From the NCBI GenBank assembly GCA_036245525.1, contig BTPG01000006.1, positions 75,002,727-75,066,726 of the forward strand: a stretch of 64,000 nt of DNA, given 5' to 3'. The stretch is from Semisulcospira habei (taxonomy: Eukaryota > Mollusca > Gastropoda > Semisulcospiridae). The notes below the pieces were generated by a model, which saw only the letters and a program-made list of their open reading frames with translations, was not told where the DNA came from and searched no databases. Position 1 is the stretch's first letter. Every line of letters begins with the position of its first letter. Shown piece by piece: positions 32,735 through 42,072 of this stretch. The translations under genes and the position numbers were made by a program.

Positions 32735-35700
32735 TTATAGGAGTTGCCCACGACGTCTGCAGGCTTGTTCGTGGCTGCGGAGGCCAATCTGAGACAGGCA
32801 GGTTCGACCGCAGTGGCTGCAGGGGAAGGTATGGCCGGGGTTCTGAGCTGCGGCATCTCTGTTTTTTCTCCTGAGCCGCTTGTCCTTAAGGCTAGCTCTG
32901 TGAGAGTCCTCAAAGGAGACAGCTGCCTTGTAAATGGTGGAGCGCCAGGTGTCACGGTCCGCAGCAAGCGAAGACCACTGGTGGTGGTCGATTTGGCAGG
33001 CACTAAGTGACTTCTTGAGACAGTCTTTGTATCTCTTCTTTGGTGCCCCTCTGTCACGGTGTCCAGTAGCAAGCTCGCCGAACAGGGTGATCTTTGGTAG
33101 GCGATGATCCTCCATCCTGGAGACATGCCCCGCCCAGCGGAGCTGTGTCCGCAACAGCAAAGCCTCGATGCTCACAGTTTCAGCCTGTTCAAGGACCTCG
33201 ACGTTGGTGACATAGTCACTCCAGTGAATGCCCAGGATGGTACGCAGGCAGCGCTGGTGGAAGCGTTCGAGGAGTCGTAGTTGGCTGCGGTAGAGGGCCC
33301 AGGACTCGGAACCATACAGCAGGGTGGTGAGGACCACAGCTCTGTACACGCTGATCTTGGTGCCTGTTTTCAGCTGTTGATTGTGCCACACCCGCTTGAA
33401 AAGTCGCCCGAAAGCGCTGTTCGCTTTTGCCAGCCTGCTGTCAAGCTCCTTGTCCAGCTTGGCGTCCGACGTGATAATGCAGCCAAGGTAAGTAAACTGG
33501 TGCACTGACTTTAGTTCAGACTCGCCAATGGTGATGTGAGGAGGGCGATACACTGTCTTGGGTGCCGGCTGATGGAGGACCTCTGTCTTTTTCAGACTGA
33601 CCTCGAGTCCAAAGAGCTGGGCAGCATCTGCGAAGCAAGACGTGATGCGCTGCAGGGCTCTCTCTGTGTGTGCAACGAGGGCAGCATCATCAGCAAAAAG
33701 CAGCTCACGAATCAGTTGGTCTAGGGTTTTCGTGTGGGCCTGCAGTCGTCTGAGGTTGAACAGGCTGCCATCGAGACGATACCTGATGTACACTGCATCG
33801 TCATCATCAAGGTCCACTGTGGCCTGCTTCAACATCATGCTAAAAAAGATGGTGAAGAGGGTCGGTGCCAGCACGCAGCCCTGCTTTACGCCGTTGAGAA
33901 TAGGGAATGGTTCTGAAAGGTCATTGTTGAGTCTGACCTGGCCTTGCTGGTCCTCGTGTAGCTGGACAATCATGTTGAGGAACTTTGGGGGACAGCCAAG
34001 TCGCTCCAGGATCTGCCACATGCCTTGCCTGCTCACAGTGTCGAACGCTTTTGTTAGGTCGACAAATGTTACGTACAGCCCTTTGTTCTGCTCGCGGCAC
34101 TTCTCCTGTAGCTGTCTCAGCACAAAGACCATATCGGTGGTGCTCCTGTTTGCTCTGAAGCCACACTGGCCCTCTGGGAGTTGGTCTTCAGCGATGGCAG
34201 GTACCAGCCGATTCAGGAGCAGCCTTGCAAGGATTTTCCCAGCAATGGACAGCAGGGTAATTCCCCGATAGTTGGAACAGTCAGACTTCTCGCCTTTGTT
34301 CTTGTACAGGGTGATAACGACTGCATCACGGAGATCTTTTGGTAGTGTTCCTTCCTCCCAGCAGCAGAGAAAGAGGTCATGGAGCTTGTTGTGCAGTGCT
34401 GTGCCTCCATATTTCCAGATCTCTGGCGGTATTCCATCAATGCCTGCTGCTTTGCCACTCTTGAGCTGGTGGATGGCTGTGAGGGTCTCTTCAGCGGTGG
34501 GCGGTTCGTCCAATTCAACCTTTACTGGGAGGTGTGGGATTTGTATGACGACTGCTTCTTGAACAGTGCGCTCAGCGCTGAAGAGGCTCTGAAAGTATTC
34601 CGACCAGCGGTTCAAGATGGAGGTATTATCTGTGAGGAGTGCCTGGCCATTCGCGCTTCGCAGGGGACTTTGTACCAGGTGCCTGGGGCCATACACTGCT
34701 TTCAGTGCTTCGTAGAAGCCCCTGTAGTCACCATTGTCAGCACAAAGCTGGGTCCTCTGTGCAAGTCTGGTCCACCACTCATTCTGGAGATCTCTGAGCT
34801 TGCGCTGGAGACTGCTGCAGACGAGGCGGAAGGCAGACTTCTTCACAGGGCAGGAAGGCTGGGCTAGGTGGGCCTGATGGGCGGCTCTTTTTTTTGCTAG
34901 GTGTTCCTGGATCTCTACATCGTTTTCGTCAAACCAGTCTTTGTTCTTCTTTCTGGCGAAACCCAAGACTTCTGCAGAGGATTTTGTAATAGCAGTTTTC
35001 AGTTGTTCCCAAAGTGTTTCAGGGGAGGAGTCTACTGGGTCCGCTGTGTCTTTGAGCCTGCGCTGTAAATCTGTCTGAAAGGCGGCTTTCACATCGTCAC
35101 GCTGAAGGCTGGCAACATCAAGCTTTTTCTTGGGGGGCCCCCATTTCTTGGGTTTTGGCCTGAAGTGGAGCCTGAGTTTGCAGCGGACAAGGCGGTGGTC
35201 AGTGTGGCACTCTGCGCTGGGCATCACTCTGGTGAGGAGGACGTCACTGCGGTCCCTCTGACGCACTAGGACATAGTCGATAAGGTGCCAGTGTTTGGAG
35301 CGAGGATGCATCCAGGTGGTCTTTCGACTGTCCTTTTGCTGAAAAGTAGTGTTGGTGATGACCAGTTGCTGCTCCGCACAGAACTCCAACAGTAGGCGGC
35401 CATTGTCATTGCAGTTCCCCACGCCATGCTTGCCGAGGACTCCTTTCCAGGCTTCAGAGTCCTGGCCCACTCTGGCGTTGAAGTCGCCAAGGATGATGAC
35501 TTTGTCGTCTGCAGGGGTACTCTGTAGGAGGCTGCGCAGGTCAGTGTAAAATTTGTCCTTTTCAGCAGGCTCTGCCAGGAGGGTTGGGGAGTACACACTG
35601 AGAAGGGTGACGTGTTGCTGGTGTCTCAGTGGGAGGCGCATGGACATGATGCGGTCTGAGTGGCCCGTTGGTAGGTTTTCCAGCTTAGTCGCAATGGATG

Positions 35701-35962
35701 TCTTGACCATGAAACCCACGCCTGAGAGCCGTCTTTCTGATGCAGGCCTGCCTGACCAGTAGAGGGTGTACCCAGCACCAAGTTCTTGGAGGCTGCCTTC
35801 GTCCGGAAGGCGTACTTCGCTGAGCGCGGCGATGTCGATGTTTAACCTCCGCAATTCATGGGCAATGAGGGCGGAGCGACGTTCAGGGCGTCCGCTGTCT
35901 GCTTTGTCGAGCATGGTTCGGACGTTCCAGCATGCTACGTTGAGTCCGGTCGTGGTCGTCAT
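32735..35962 (-). CDS. LINE ORF: AP endonuclease, reverse transcriptase and CCHC finger
   Basis: 1075 codons without a stop or frameshift. Residues 8-260 form an AP-type endonuclease: ACWNVRT (10-16), SEV with Glu49, ILGDFNAR (157-164), HLIDY (226-230) and TDHRLV (254-259). Residues about 500-830 are the reverse transcriptase: YRGITLLSIAGK (565-576), GFRANRSTTD (601-610), FVDLTKAFD with Asp635, GVKQGCVLAP (691-700) and LLFADDA with Asp758/Asp759. All expected catalytic residues are present. The C-terminal region ends with a zinc knuckle C1048-x2-C1051-x12-H1064-x3-C1068. Such a protein nicks target DNA and copies its own RNA there. The WNVR endonuclease start suggests RTE-like affinity; the clade needs a tree. 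The ATG at 35962 was chosen because the endonuclease begins within ten residues, though the frame is open further upstream. Confidence 0.92.
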   Translation of the reverse strand: MTTTTGLNVACWNVRTMLDKADSGRPERRSALIAHELRRLNIDIAALSEVRLPDEGSLQELGAGYTLYWSGRPASERRLSGVGFMVKTSIATKLENLPTGHSDRIMSMRLPLRHQQHVTLLSVYSPTLLAEPAEKDKFYTDLRSLLQSTPADDKVIILGDFNARVGQDSEAWKGVLGKHGVGNCNDNGRLLLEFCAEQQLVITNTTFQQKDSRKTTWMHPRSKHWHLIDYVLVRQRDRSDVLLTRVMPSAECHTDHRLVRCKLRLHFRPKPKKWGPPKKKLDVASLQRDDVKAAFQTDLQRRLKDTADPVDSSPETLWEQLKTAITKSSAEVLGFARKKNKDWFDENDVEIQEHLAKKRAAHQAHLAQPSCPVKKSAFRLVCSSLQRKLRDLQNEWWTRLAQRTQLCADNGDYRGFYEALKAVYGPRHLVQSPLRSANGQALLTDNTSILNRWSEYFQSLFSAERTVQEAVVIQIPHLPVKVELDEPPTAEETLTAIHQLKSGKAAGIDGIPPEIWKYGGTALHNKLHDLFLCCWEEGTLPKDLRDAVVITLYKNKGEKSDCSNYRGITLLSIAGKILARLLLNRLVPAIAEDQLPEGQCGFRANRSTTDMVFVLRQLQEKCREQNKGLYVTFVDLTKAFDTVSRQGMWQILERLGCPPKFLNMIVQLHEDQQGQVRLNNDLSEPFPILNGVKQGCVLAPTLFTIFFSMMLKQATVDLDDDDAVYIRYRLDGSLFNLRRLQAHTKTLDQLIRELLFADDAALVAHTERALQRITSCFADAAQLFGLEVSLKKTEVLHQPAPKTVYRPPHITIGESELKSVHQFTYLGCIITSDAKLDKELDSRLAKANSAFGRLFKRVWHNQQLKTGTKISVYRAVVLTTLLYGSESWALYRSQLRLLERFHQRCLRTILGIHWSDYVTNVEVLEQAETVSIEALLLRTQLRWAGHVSRMEDHRLPKITLFGELATGHRDRGAPKKRYKDCLKKSLSACQIDHHQWSSLAADRDTWRSTIYKAAVSFEDSHRASLKDKRLRRKNRDAAAQNPGHTFPCSHCGRTCLSQIGLRSHEQACRRRGQLL

Positions 35963-36637
35963 GAGAGTGGATCCGTTATTCTTTCTTGTTTTTTGACCGC
36001 AGGAGAAGATGCCCGTTGACCGCGGCTAGCCAACTGGGGTTGCGAGGGGACGAGCTTTGGTTAGGCCACCTTTTCTAGGCCCCTCTCCGTGTGGAGCAAG
36101 CAGTGCTGTCCCTAGAGAAGGCTGCTTGGTCGTTCAGGGTGTGCCGAGTGATGTTGTCATCCCCAGGTCAACATCAGGCGACCAATATCCTGAACCGCCT
36201 GCATGCAGGTTTGAGACTGCGGCTTCCAGTGACATCTTTCACCTGCCGTTTCGCCCCTCGCCCGTCGCTACAGGACTTGGAATGGTCAGTGTCATGGTCC
36301 GTGGACGTTTCCTAAAGCCTGCGCGGTGGAGCTTTTTGGTGGAGTGCAGTGTGCGCAGTACTGGCCCCACCCTTTAAACCCTTGGTTCATCTGCCATGGC
36401 CTAGCAAGCTGGGACGATGGCATCGAGGTCCTCGGGTCGTAGGTTTTATATCAGACTGTCCTTGTCCTAGTCTCTGGCTCAAAAGCCTTCCCCGGAGACA
36501 CGGGGGCTTTGATGTCAGGGGTTTCCTCCCTTAGCCTTTCCGCAGCCAAGCGGCCAGGCCTGCAAGGCAGCAGGCGACTCGTGGAGGGCGGGGTCGTCTA
36601 TGTCCCGTGCAGATGTGAACATCTGCCCACTGCCCAC
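35963..36637 (-). other. LINE 5' leader
   Basis: Lies between the right flanking duplication and the ORF start. It includes blocks near 36510-36560 (CTCCCTTAGCCTTTCC; GGGTTTCC) related to the leaders at 11.5 and 27.5 kb. Non-LTR elements carry internal promoters in this region; no promoter motif could be pinpointed. Confidence 0.6.
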
Positions 36638-36647
36638 AACATAAATT

Positions 36648-37065
36648 ACATGGGTTTGATATATACAGGAATTTTAGTGTATGTAACAGATTCAGGAACA
36701 GAAGTGTACGTAAGTATTTGAATGTATACAAGGATCAAGCTTGGCAGCTGAATTCACATAATTGTTGTTACTAATGCTTTCATTACAACAGACACACAAA
36801 CTAGCACCAAAATACTAAATGGCAACAAGCTAAGAAATACACTTCACTTACCATTCCAGTGTTTACACAGGCCCATGTTTGCAGGCAGACAGTCTGTGCA
36901 TTGTGTTTTGTGCTGCTTGCAGACACCGCTGAGAACAGGTAGACCTTTTGTGGCATAGGTAACATTTGGGCCCCTGATGAAAAAAATAAAATGAACACAA
37001 AGTAACATGATGCTAACAAGGCTGCGAGGTAATACTATACAAAAGGGTTGTGTTTGCGTGTACAC
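36648..37065. other. No gene recognised
   Basis: Nothing supportable before the tandem repeat. Confidence 0.4.
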
Positions 37066-37066
37066 T

Positions 37067-37140
37067 GAATGTGTCTGTCGGCAGGTAGTGCTAACGACAC
37101 GTAGAATGTGTCTGTCGGCAGGTAGTGCTAACGACACGTA
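37067..37140 (+). repeat. 37-bp tandem duplication
   Basis: Two identical adjacent 37-bp units start GAATGTGTCTGTCGGCAGG. Decayed partial units (CGACACGT, GTGCTAGCGA) continue to about 37240, so it is a small aging array with two recently homogenised units. Confidence 0.85.
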
Positions 37141-37640
37141 GAGTTATGCACTTTGGAAGACGTAGTGATATCGACACGTTGTGCTAGCGATTGTGGCGCT
37201 ATCGACACGTATAATTCTCGTGATACGTAGTGCTAGCGACAAATACAACGTCACTCAGTCGCTCACTGCAACTGTCACTGTGTAATGAACTGCAGCAGAG
37301 ATTGCATTGTAATTTCATTCGCACAAACTGATCTTTGGTCGTAAATGAAATGAATATGTCCGATAGTACTTCAAGCCTATCTTTTTCATTTTAGTGTCTA
37401 GGCACTGGCTTCCGTCCGAGAGGACGTTGAACTTTAGGTTTACAAACACCGTTACCCAACTCTCACGAATACGTCAGTTAAGGTAGATATGTTTTTCCTC
37501 AGAACATATATTATTTCATGAACAGGATTTAAATAACATTTAGTTTTTAATCTGACAAGTTGTTCTTGAAGAAATCTATAATATTATGTAAACGATGCCG
37601 CGCAAAGCCGCAAATTTGTGATTTTGAGCCGCATGTAAAC

Positions 37641-37901
37641 TTATCGAGACTGAGGTAAGGTAGCCATATTGACCTGCATTTGGTCGTGCGGTTCGGAAGC
37701 CCAGTGAGCTATGGCCAGTGCCCGTCTCTGCTGCTTCTGATATTGAGCATGTGCATGTGCTGCAGACATTTTCAAGCCATTATCTACGCCTAGGTCCTGT
37801 GGCGATAAAGGTAAGAATGCTAAGCACTGTTGTAGAGTATGCGTAGCCATCATCAGTCGACAACGACATGCGCGCGGCGTGGAGAATGACATGCCGTGCA
37901 A
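37641..37901 (-). other. Unassigned open frame, minus strand
   Basis: Reads through ATHTLQQCLAFLPLSPQD and QYQKQQRRALAIAHWASEP. On the minus strand, TTATCGCCACAG precedes GACCTAGG, an acceptor-like signal. I do not recognise the protein. It lies close to a plus-strand exon-like segment, so a divergent promoter is conceivable. Confidence 0.25.
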
Positions 37902-38037
37902 AAGATAGGCGGAGCTTTTGCCAGTCCTTTGTTCTTAGTCATTTTAGGAAAACTTTTTTGATGCTACTGAACGTCAAAATACCTCACTATATAATATCAG
38001 TGCACGCCAGTAACGTTTTATTGTGTCTGCCTGCCAG

Positions 38038-38380
38038 GGTGGAGTTAGAGGAGCTGAATGGATGGCTGAACTTTGCGGAAAAGATCGAGAGGCGTCGGCA
38101 ACAGCTGCTGACAGTGCGATGCCTATCAATTTTTTGGGTGTGGACGGTTTGACAGCAAACATGACCAGCGAAGGAGTTGCTCGCAGCAGTGGTGCCAACC
38201 TAGTCTGCAAGACAGTGGAATTGACAGAGGACGACGTACACTCGTTTCTTCAGGTGGCATCGTCCAGCAGCAGCGGTGCCGCTGTAAGGGTTACGCATGG
38301 GGCGGAACTGTTCCAAGATGATATGACAGCAGGTGACGAAATGACCACCACCACCACTGGAGATCAAGGGGCCATGAAAG
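38038..38380 (+). other. Exon-like segment with two open frames
   Basis: GTCTGCCTGCCAG at about 38025-38037 looks like an acceptor, and GCCATGAAAG followed by GTGAGC at 38381 is a good donor. Between them one frame is open throughout (GVRGAEWMAELCGKDREASA ... VELTEDDVHSFLQVA ... ATGAAAG). A second frame is open for the first ~115 bp and looks helical (VELEELNGWLNFAEKIERRR). I recognise neither protein. A possible upstream exon ends at GACTGAG/GTAAGG (37645-37657). This is one of the few candidates for host coding sequence in the window. Confidence 0.4.
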
Positions 38381-38399
38381 GTGAGCTTTAAATTGTCTG

Positions 38400-39260
38400 T
38401 ACGCTGGTTACGTCCCTAAATCTACTATGCATGTGTAGCGGATCGAACATAACCTTTGTGTGTAGCGGATCAAGGGAGGTAACCAGTGTGCACTTGCTAC
38501 ACACTTGCCTACCCATGAGTTCCAATTAATATCTGTAACAATTTGTGTGGAACTGACTGATTATGGCAGCATGTGCCTTACGTGTACCAGACAAGCGCTC
38601 ACCCCTGCTGAACTCGGCCAGCGCACGTGGGTCGGTCCAACTTTTTGCATCAATGTGGTATAACATACTTCTACTATCCCTACAATTATGAGAAATTTTG
38701 TATGAGCCACAGATGTGGCCCGACGTCTAATGCAGTTGTTACATGGACACCAAAGAGTGCCTGCAAACGAGCTGATTTAAATTCATATCCATGATAGGAG
38801 TGTTGAATCTATTAATTAAATTTGCCCCACCGCGACCCATCCTAAAAAGTCCCTTCTATAAATAGAAGGGACACAAAAAGTATCATCTTCGGACTGATGG
38901 ATCAGATTTGGATCGTAGTTTCAATTCTAACAATATTTTATTTGTAAACTAAGAGAATGTAGACTATGTCAGAGCTGCCTACCGTTACGGTGTACCTGTA
39001 TTTGTTCCGATTTTTCTTGAAAATAGGATGGGTGTTCCGGGAATGTGATAATCGCTGCGGCTGTTCCAGAAAAGCGATTTGGGGGGGGCGGGGTGGTGGA
39101 GTAGTCGCATCACGCATTCTGAATCAGAACCAGTTTACGTTTCTAACCTCCGATTGGTCAGTTATGGTTTTGTCACAGAATTTACCAAGACTGTTGTGCG
39201 CATGCGCGGAAGATCGAGTGACGATTCAGAAATGAACCAGCAAGCAAAGGAGCGAAGATC
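38400..39260. other. No gene recognised
   Basis: Holds a short hairpin (CCCTTCTATAAATAGAAGGG at about 38860) and a G-run near 39080. Nothing else supportable. Confidence 0.4.
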
Positions 39261-39272
39261 GAAGTTGTAGGA

Positions 39273-40120
39273 ATGGCGTCAAAAAGGATAAAGGATGACG
39301 GCGTTGATTCCAAAAAGCGAATGAGATTTCAAGACTTCTGTGCTGAATATACGGAGGAATTCCCTTTTATGAAACCAGGAAAAAAAGGTGAATTGTTTGC
39401 GTATCAAGAAATATGTGCGCCGGATCTCTCCATTTGTAGTGGGGGGAAAAACAACATCACCCGACACGTGGAAACTGAAAAGCACAAGACAAACGAACAC
39501 CTACTCACGAGCCAAAGCCACCAAGATAATGGGCTTTTTTTGTGAAGGAATCGCCATCTATGTTCCATGATAAGGACCTGAAAGTCATCTGATGGTAGAC
39601 TTGGTGGTAGACTTTAAACCTTCCGATGGCCTCATTAGACAAGCTGAGCACATCATGCGTGAAACTGAAAGTCATGTTCCTGGATTAAAAAATTTGAAGA
39701 ATTTTTAGCGTGGTCAGAGCAAAGGAACTGCCCTGGTGAAAGAAATCGCCGCTAAAACCACATTCAAACTAGCAGTCCGGATGATATCCAGACCTTTCAC
39801 CCTCTCCACTGACGGCAGCAACGACAAAGGTGGTTCCAAACTCTTCCCTTGATTGTCAGAACTGTCAGTGTCAATGGACAGCAAACATTCAAGCTTCTGA
39901 CTTCCGTCATGCTGTCTGTATTTGCTATACCTCATTCTTCTGCCCACTGAGCGTTTCTTCTCACTGGTCAGAAAAAACAACACTGACTTCCGGGGGGGGC
40001 AGCATGAATCAGGGCACTCTGGAGGCAATCATTGTCGCGAAAATGTCACTCAGGAGAAGTTGTTGACCGCGTGTACAGTGACCCAGACCTAGTAAAGGAT
40101 ATTATATGAAGAGTGCATAT
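39273..40120 (+). pseudogene. Dead hAT-type transposase, N-terminal half
   Basis: Opens MASKRIKDDGVDSKKRMRFQDF, then a BED-like finger: YQEIC ... RHVETEKH. The first zinc-binding Cys of the usual C-x2-C pair is Gln. A one-base shift in a T-run near 39535 breaks the frame; the next frame reads FFVKESPSMFHDKDL. Later ALVKEIAAKTTFKLAVRMIS and FTLSTDGSNDKGGSKLFP (about 39735-39850) match the hAT core around its first catalytic Asp, and VYSDPDLVKDII near 40073 is a further remnant. Stops near 39706 and 39849 confirm decay. No terminal inverted repeats were found. Confidence 0.65.
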
Positions 40121-40840
40121 TGCAGATCTCTTAACTAGTCCAAGTAACCAGTATCTTCCGTCTTCTGATATATATACACTTAGTTTTTTTAAAGGTGGAT
40201 GTTCCTGAAAATTACACTTGGTTCTTGATTTTAGTCCATCTTGTTCCTGATTTTAGGTTGTCCCAGGCGCCCACACGCAGGCGGAATACTAGGCCAAAAT
40301 TGCACAAATTTGATCATCACTTTCACTACATAAACATCATTTTTTGTTTCTGATTTTAATATGAAAATGAAGATAAAATATTTCTCTTTCAATCTATGTG
40401 TGTTTTATAGTTAAATAAGTTCGGAATTAGTTGTAATAAATTGTGGAAATGTATAGGGGTTTACTCCATTTTGGCCGTGGTGAGGCCTTCCGCGCAGCTA
40501 AAGGCAGCGATTTACACACTCCGGTTTTTCCCGCTGCGGATTTCCGAGACAAAGGACACCACTAAAAATAACCTTATGATGAAAGTAGAGTTGTTTGCCG
40601 ATCTACCGATATAATTTTCGTATCAATATTTGCTGAAATTCTGGTCAAAATCCGACAACGAAAACTTTTTTTGACTTCAAGTGATCGTATCTGCCTTATT
40701 TTTCATCCGTTTTTGACCAGTAAACGCGGGTGTTAAAGCTCAATTTTCCAATGATACGAAAATCAGTACGATAGCTTTTCTGTAGGAATTTCGCCATGCG
40801 ATCTAAGTGGGGCAACCCTACACCGCCTGCGGCGACTAGC
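40121..40840. other. No gene recognised
   Basis: AT-rich DNA between the transposase relic and the exon-like segment; nothing supportable. Confidence 0.4.
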
Positions 40841-40868
40841 TAGCGGCAAAGTAAACTCGCGAGCCTAG

Positions 40869-40933
40869 CGATGACTCGGACTCTGCAGATACAAATTTCG
40901 TCTCCTACGAATCTCTTCGACCATATATCTCGG
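40869..40933 (+). other. Exon-like segment with a strong donor
   Basis: Ends ATATCTCG/GTGAGTAATG. One frame reads SDDSDSADTNFVSYESLRPYIS and ends in phase 0. It joins in frame to the segment at 41737 if the second AG of CCAGAG is used as acceptor. An ATG at 40871 lies in a different frame. The protein is unknown. Confidence 0.35.
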
Positions 40934-41736
40934 TGAGTAATGCTTAAATTATATATGTTTTGATTAGTAATGTGAGTTTTGTGATTTTTAAAATATATTA
41001 TCATTATGAATAGATGTGTGGAAACAACAGCCGACTCTATTGTTGCTCTAGCAAACCTACGTTAGGATAACGTGGTCAGCTGATCGATGTTTTCTGAAGT
41101 GGCTTTTCCGACTTACAGTGTTAAATAATGCATATTTAATGTTTATTAGTGTTAACAAGAGTTTCAAAAGGCCATAATTTTTTTGTAAGTCTAGATGGTA
41201 CAGCTAAAGCACAAAATCTAAACAAAATATGAGGCAGGTGCGAGTGGCCGAAAACCGGAAGTGGCTTCTCGGAGATTTTTTTCCGATCAACGGCGATTCA
41301 CTCTTTGCTATTTTGCTTTGCTATTTTTACGATGTTAGTGCTGACTGTGATATAACTGATCAGAATTGTATAGGATAACTTTGTAAAATGGTTAATATTT
41401 GGCATACTTACACAGTAACAGTGCTGTAGGTTACACGGCACAGTATACTGTTCAACTTTAAGAATTTAAGATGTAATTTAGTTAGACAAGAGTCTGTTTA
41501 TGTATAGACAAATCACTGTTGTTAATAGTAGTGGCACTGACAGTAATGTCAATAAGAATAATTCATGTTTATATAAAGTTCACAACAAGTTCAGGCTGTG
41601 ATCATGTGATAATATAAATAATGTTTTATTAATTAGACTATGAGTATGACTGGAAGGCTGAAATTCTCAGGGTGCTTTTTTCTTTATTTTCTTCTTCTTC
41701 TTCCTCGAACACTCTTTACTTTCTTTAATTCCAGAG

Positions 41737-42072
41737 GATGAGACATATCATCTGCTGATGAAGCATGTTTCTGCAGAAGGTAGAGGCTGCCGGTGCAAGT
41801 TACCAAGCATGCAGTGCACCAACCGCCTCATTTTGCAACTTGGTCTTCTTCGGGTCACCACTGGCAAGACTTGAGAGAGAATTTACAGTTTTGCACAGCA
41901 AGCACTAAACATGAAACTTGGTAAGGATCTTCCTACACTTAACCATGAAGAAATCAGCCTGCGGAAGAAGCTACACAGTGTCAGAGTGGCAAGCTTTTCT
42001 GTCATAATCATCATAAGAAAATTCCAGGAGACTCAAAAAAAGGAACGGATTCAGAAGTGCAGTTTTCTGTGA
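41737..42072 (+). other. Exon-like segment after a strong polypyrimidine tract
   Basis: CTTCTTCTTCTTCC...CTTTACTTTCTTTAATTCCAG is an excellent acceptor, with a tandem AG two bases later. The frame reads DETYHLLMKHVSAEGRGCRC and KLPSMQCTNRLILQLGLLRV to a TGA near 41869. It then continues open as ERIYSFAQQALNMKLGKDLP ... EEISLRKKLHSVRVASFSV to a stop at about 42072. The single in-frame stop could mark the true end or decay. A Cys-rich cluster (GCRC..PSMQC) hints at a metal-binding region. Not recognised. Confidence 0.4.

Larger units (their letters stand above)
32692..36647 (-). mobile_element. Intact RTE-like LINE flanked by a 10-bp duplication
   Basis: AACATAAATT occurs at 32692-32701 and 36638-36647, bracketing about 3.94 kb. 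The minus strand holds a leader of about 670 bp without a recognisable ORF1, one unbroken ORF (35962-32735) and only about 33 bp after the stop. The related copy at 5171-7305 continues for another ~125 bp to a hairpin and ATT tail, so this copy seems 3'-shortened. It is the best candidate for a recently active element here. Confidence 0.8.

Noticed and set aside
33642..34271. 209-codon plus-strand frame inside the LINE
   Set aside because: Antisense shadow of the intact minus-strand LINE ORF; similar shadows at 34379-34867 and 32744-33010 were dropped too.
37641..37901. Divergent host gene promoter near 37.6-38.0 kb
   Set aside because: Only weak splice-like signals and unrecognised frames on both strands; listed as low-confidence features but not claimed as a promoter.
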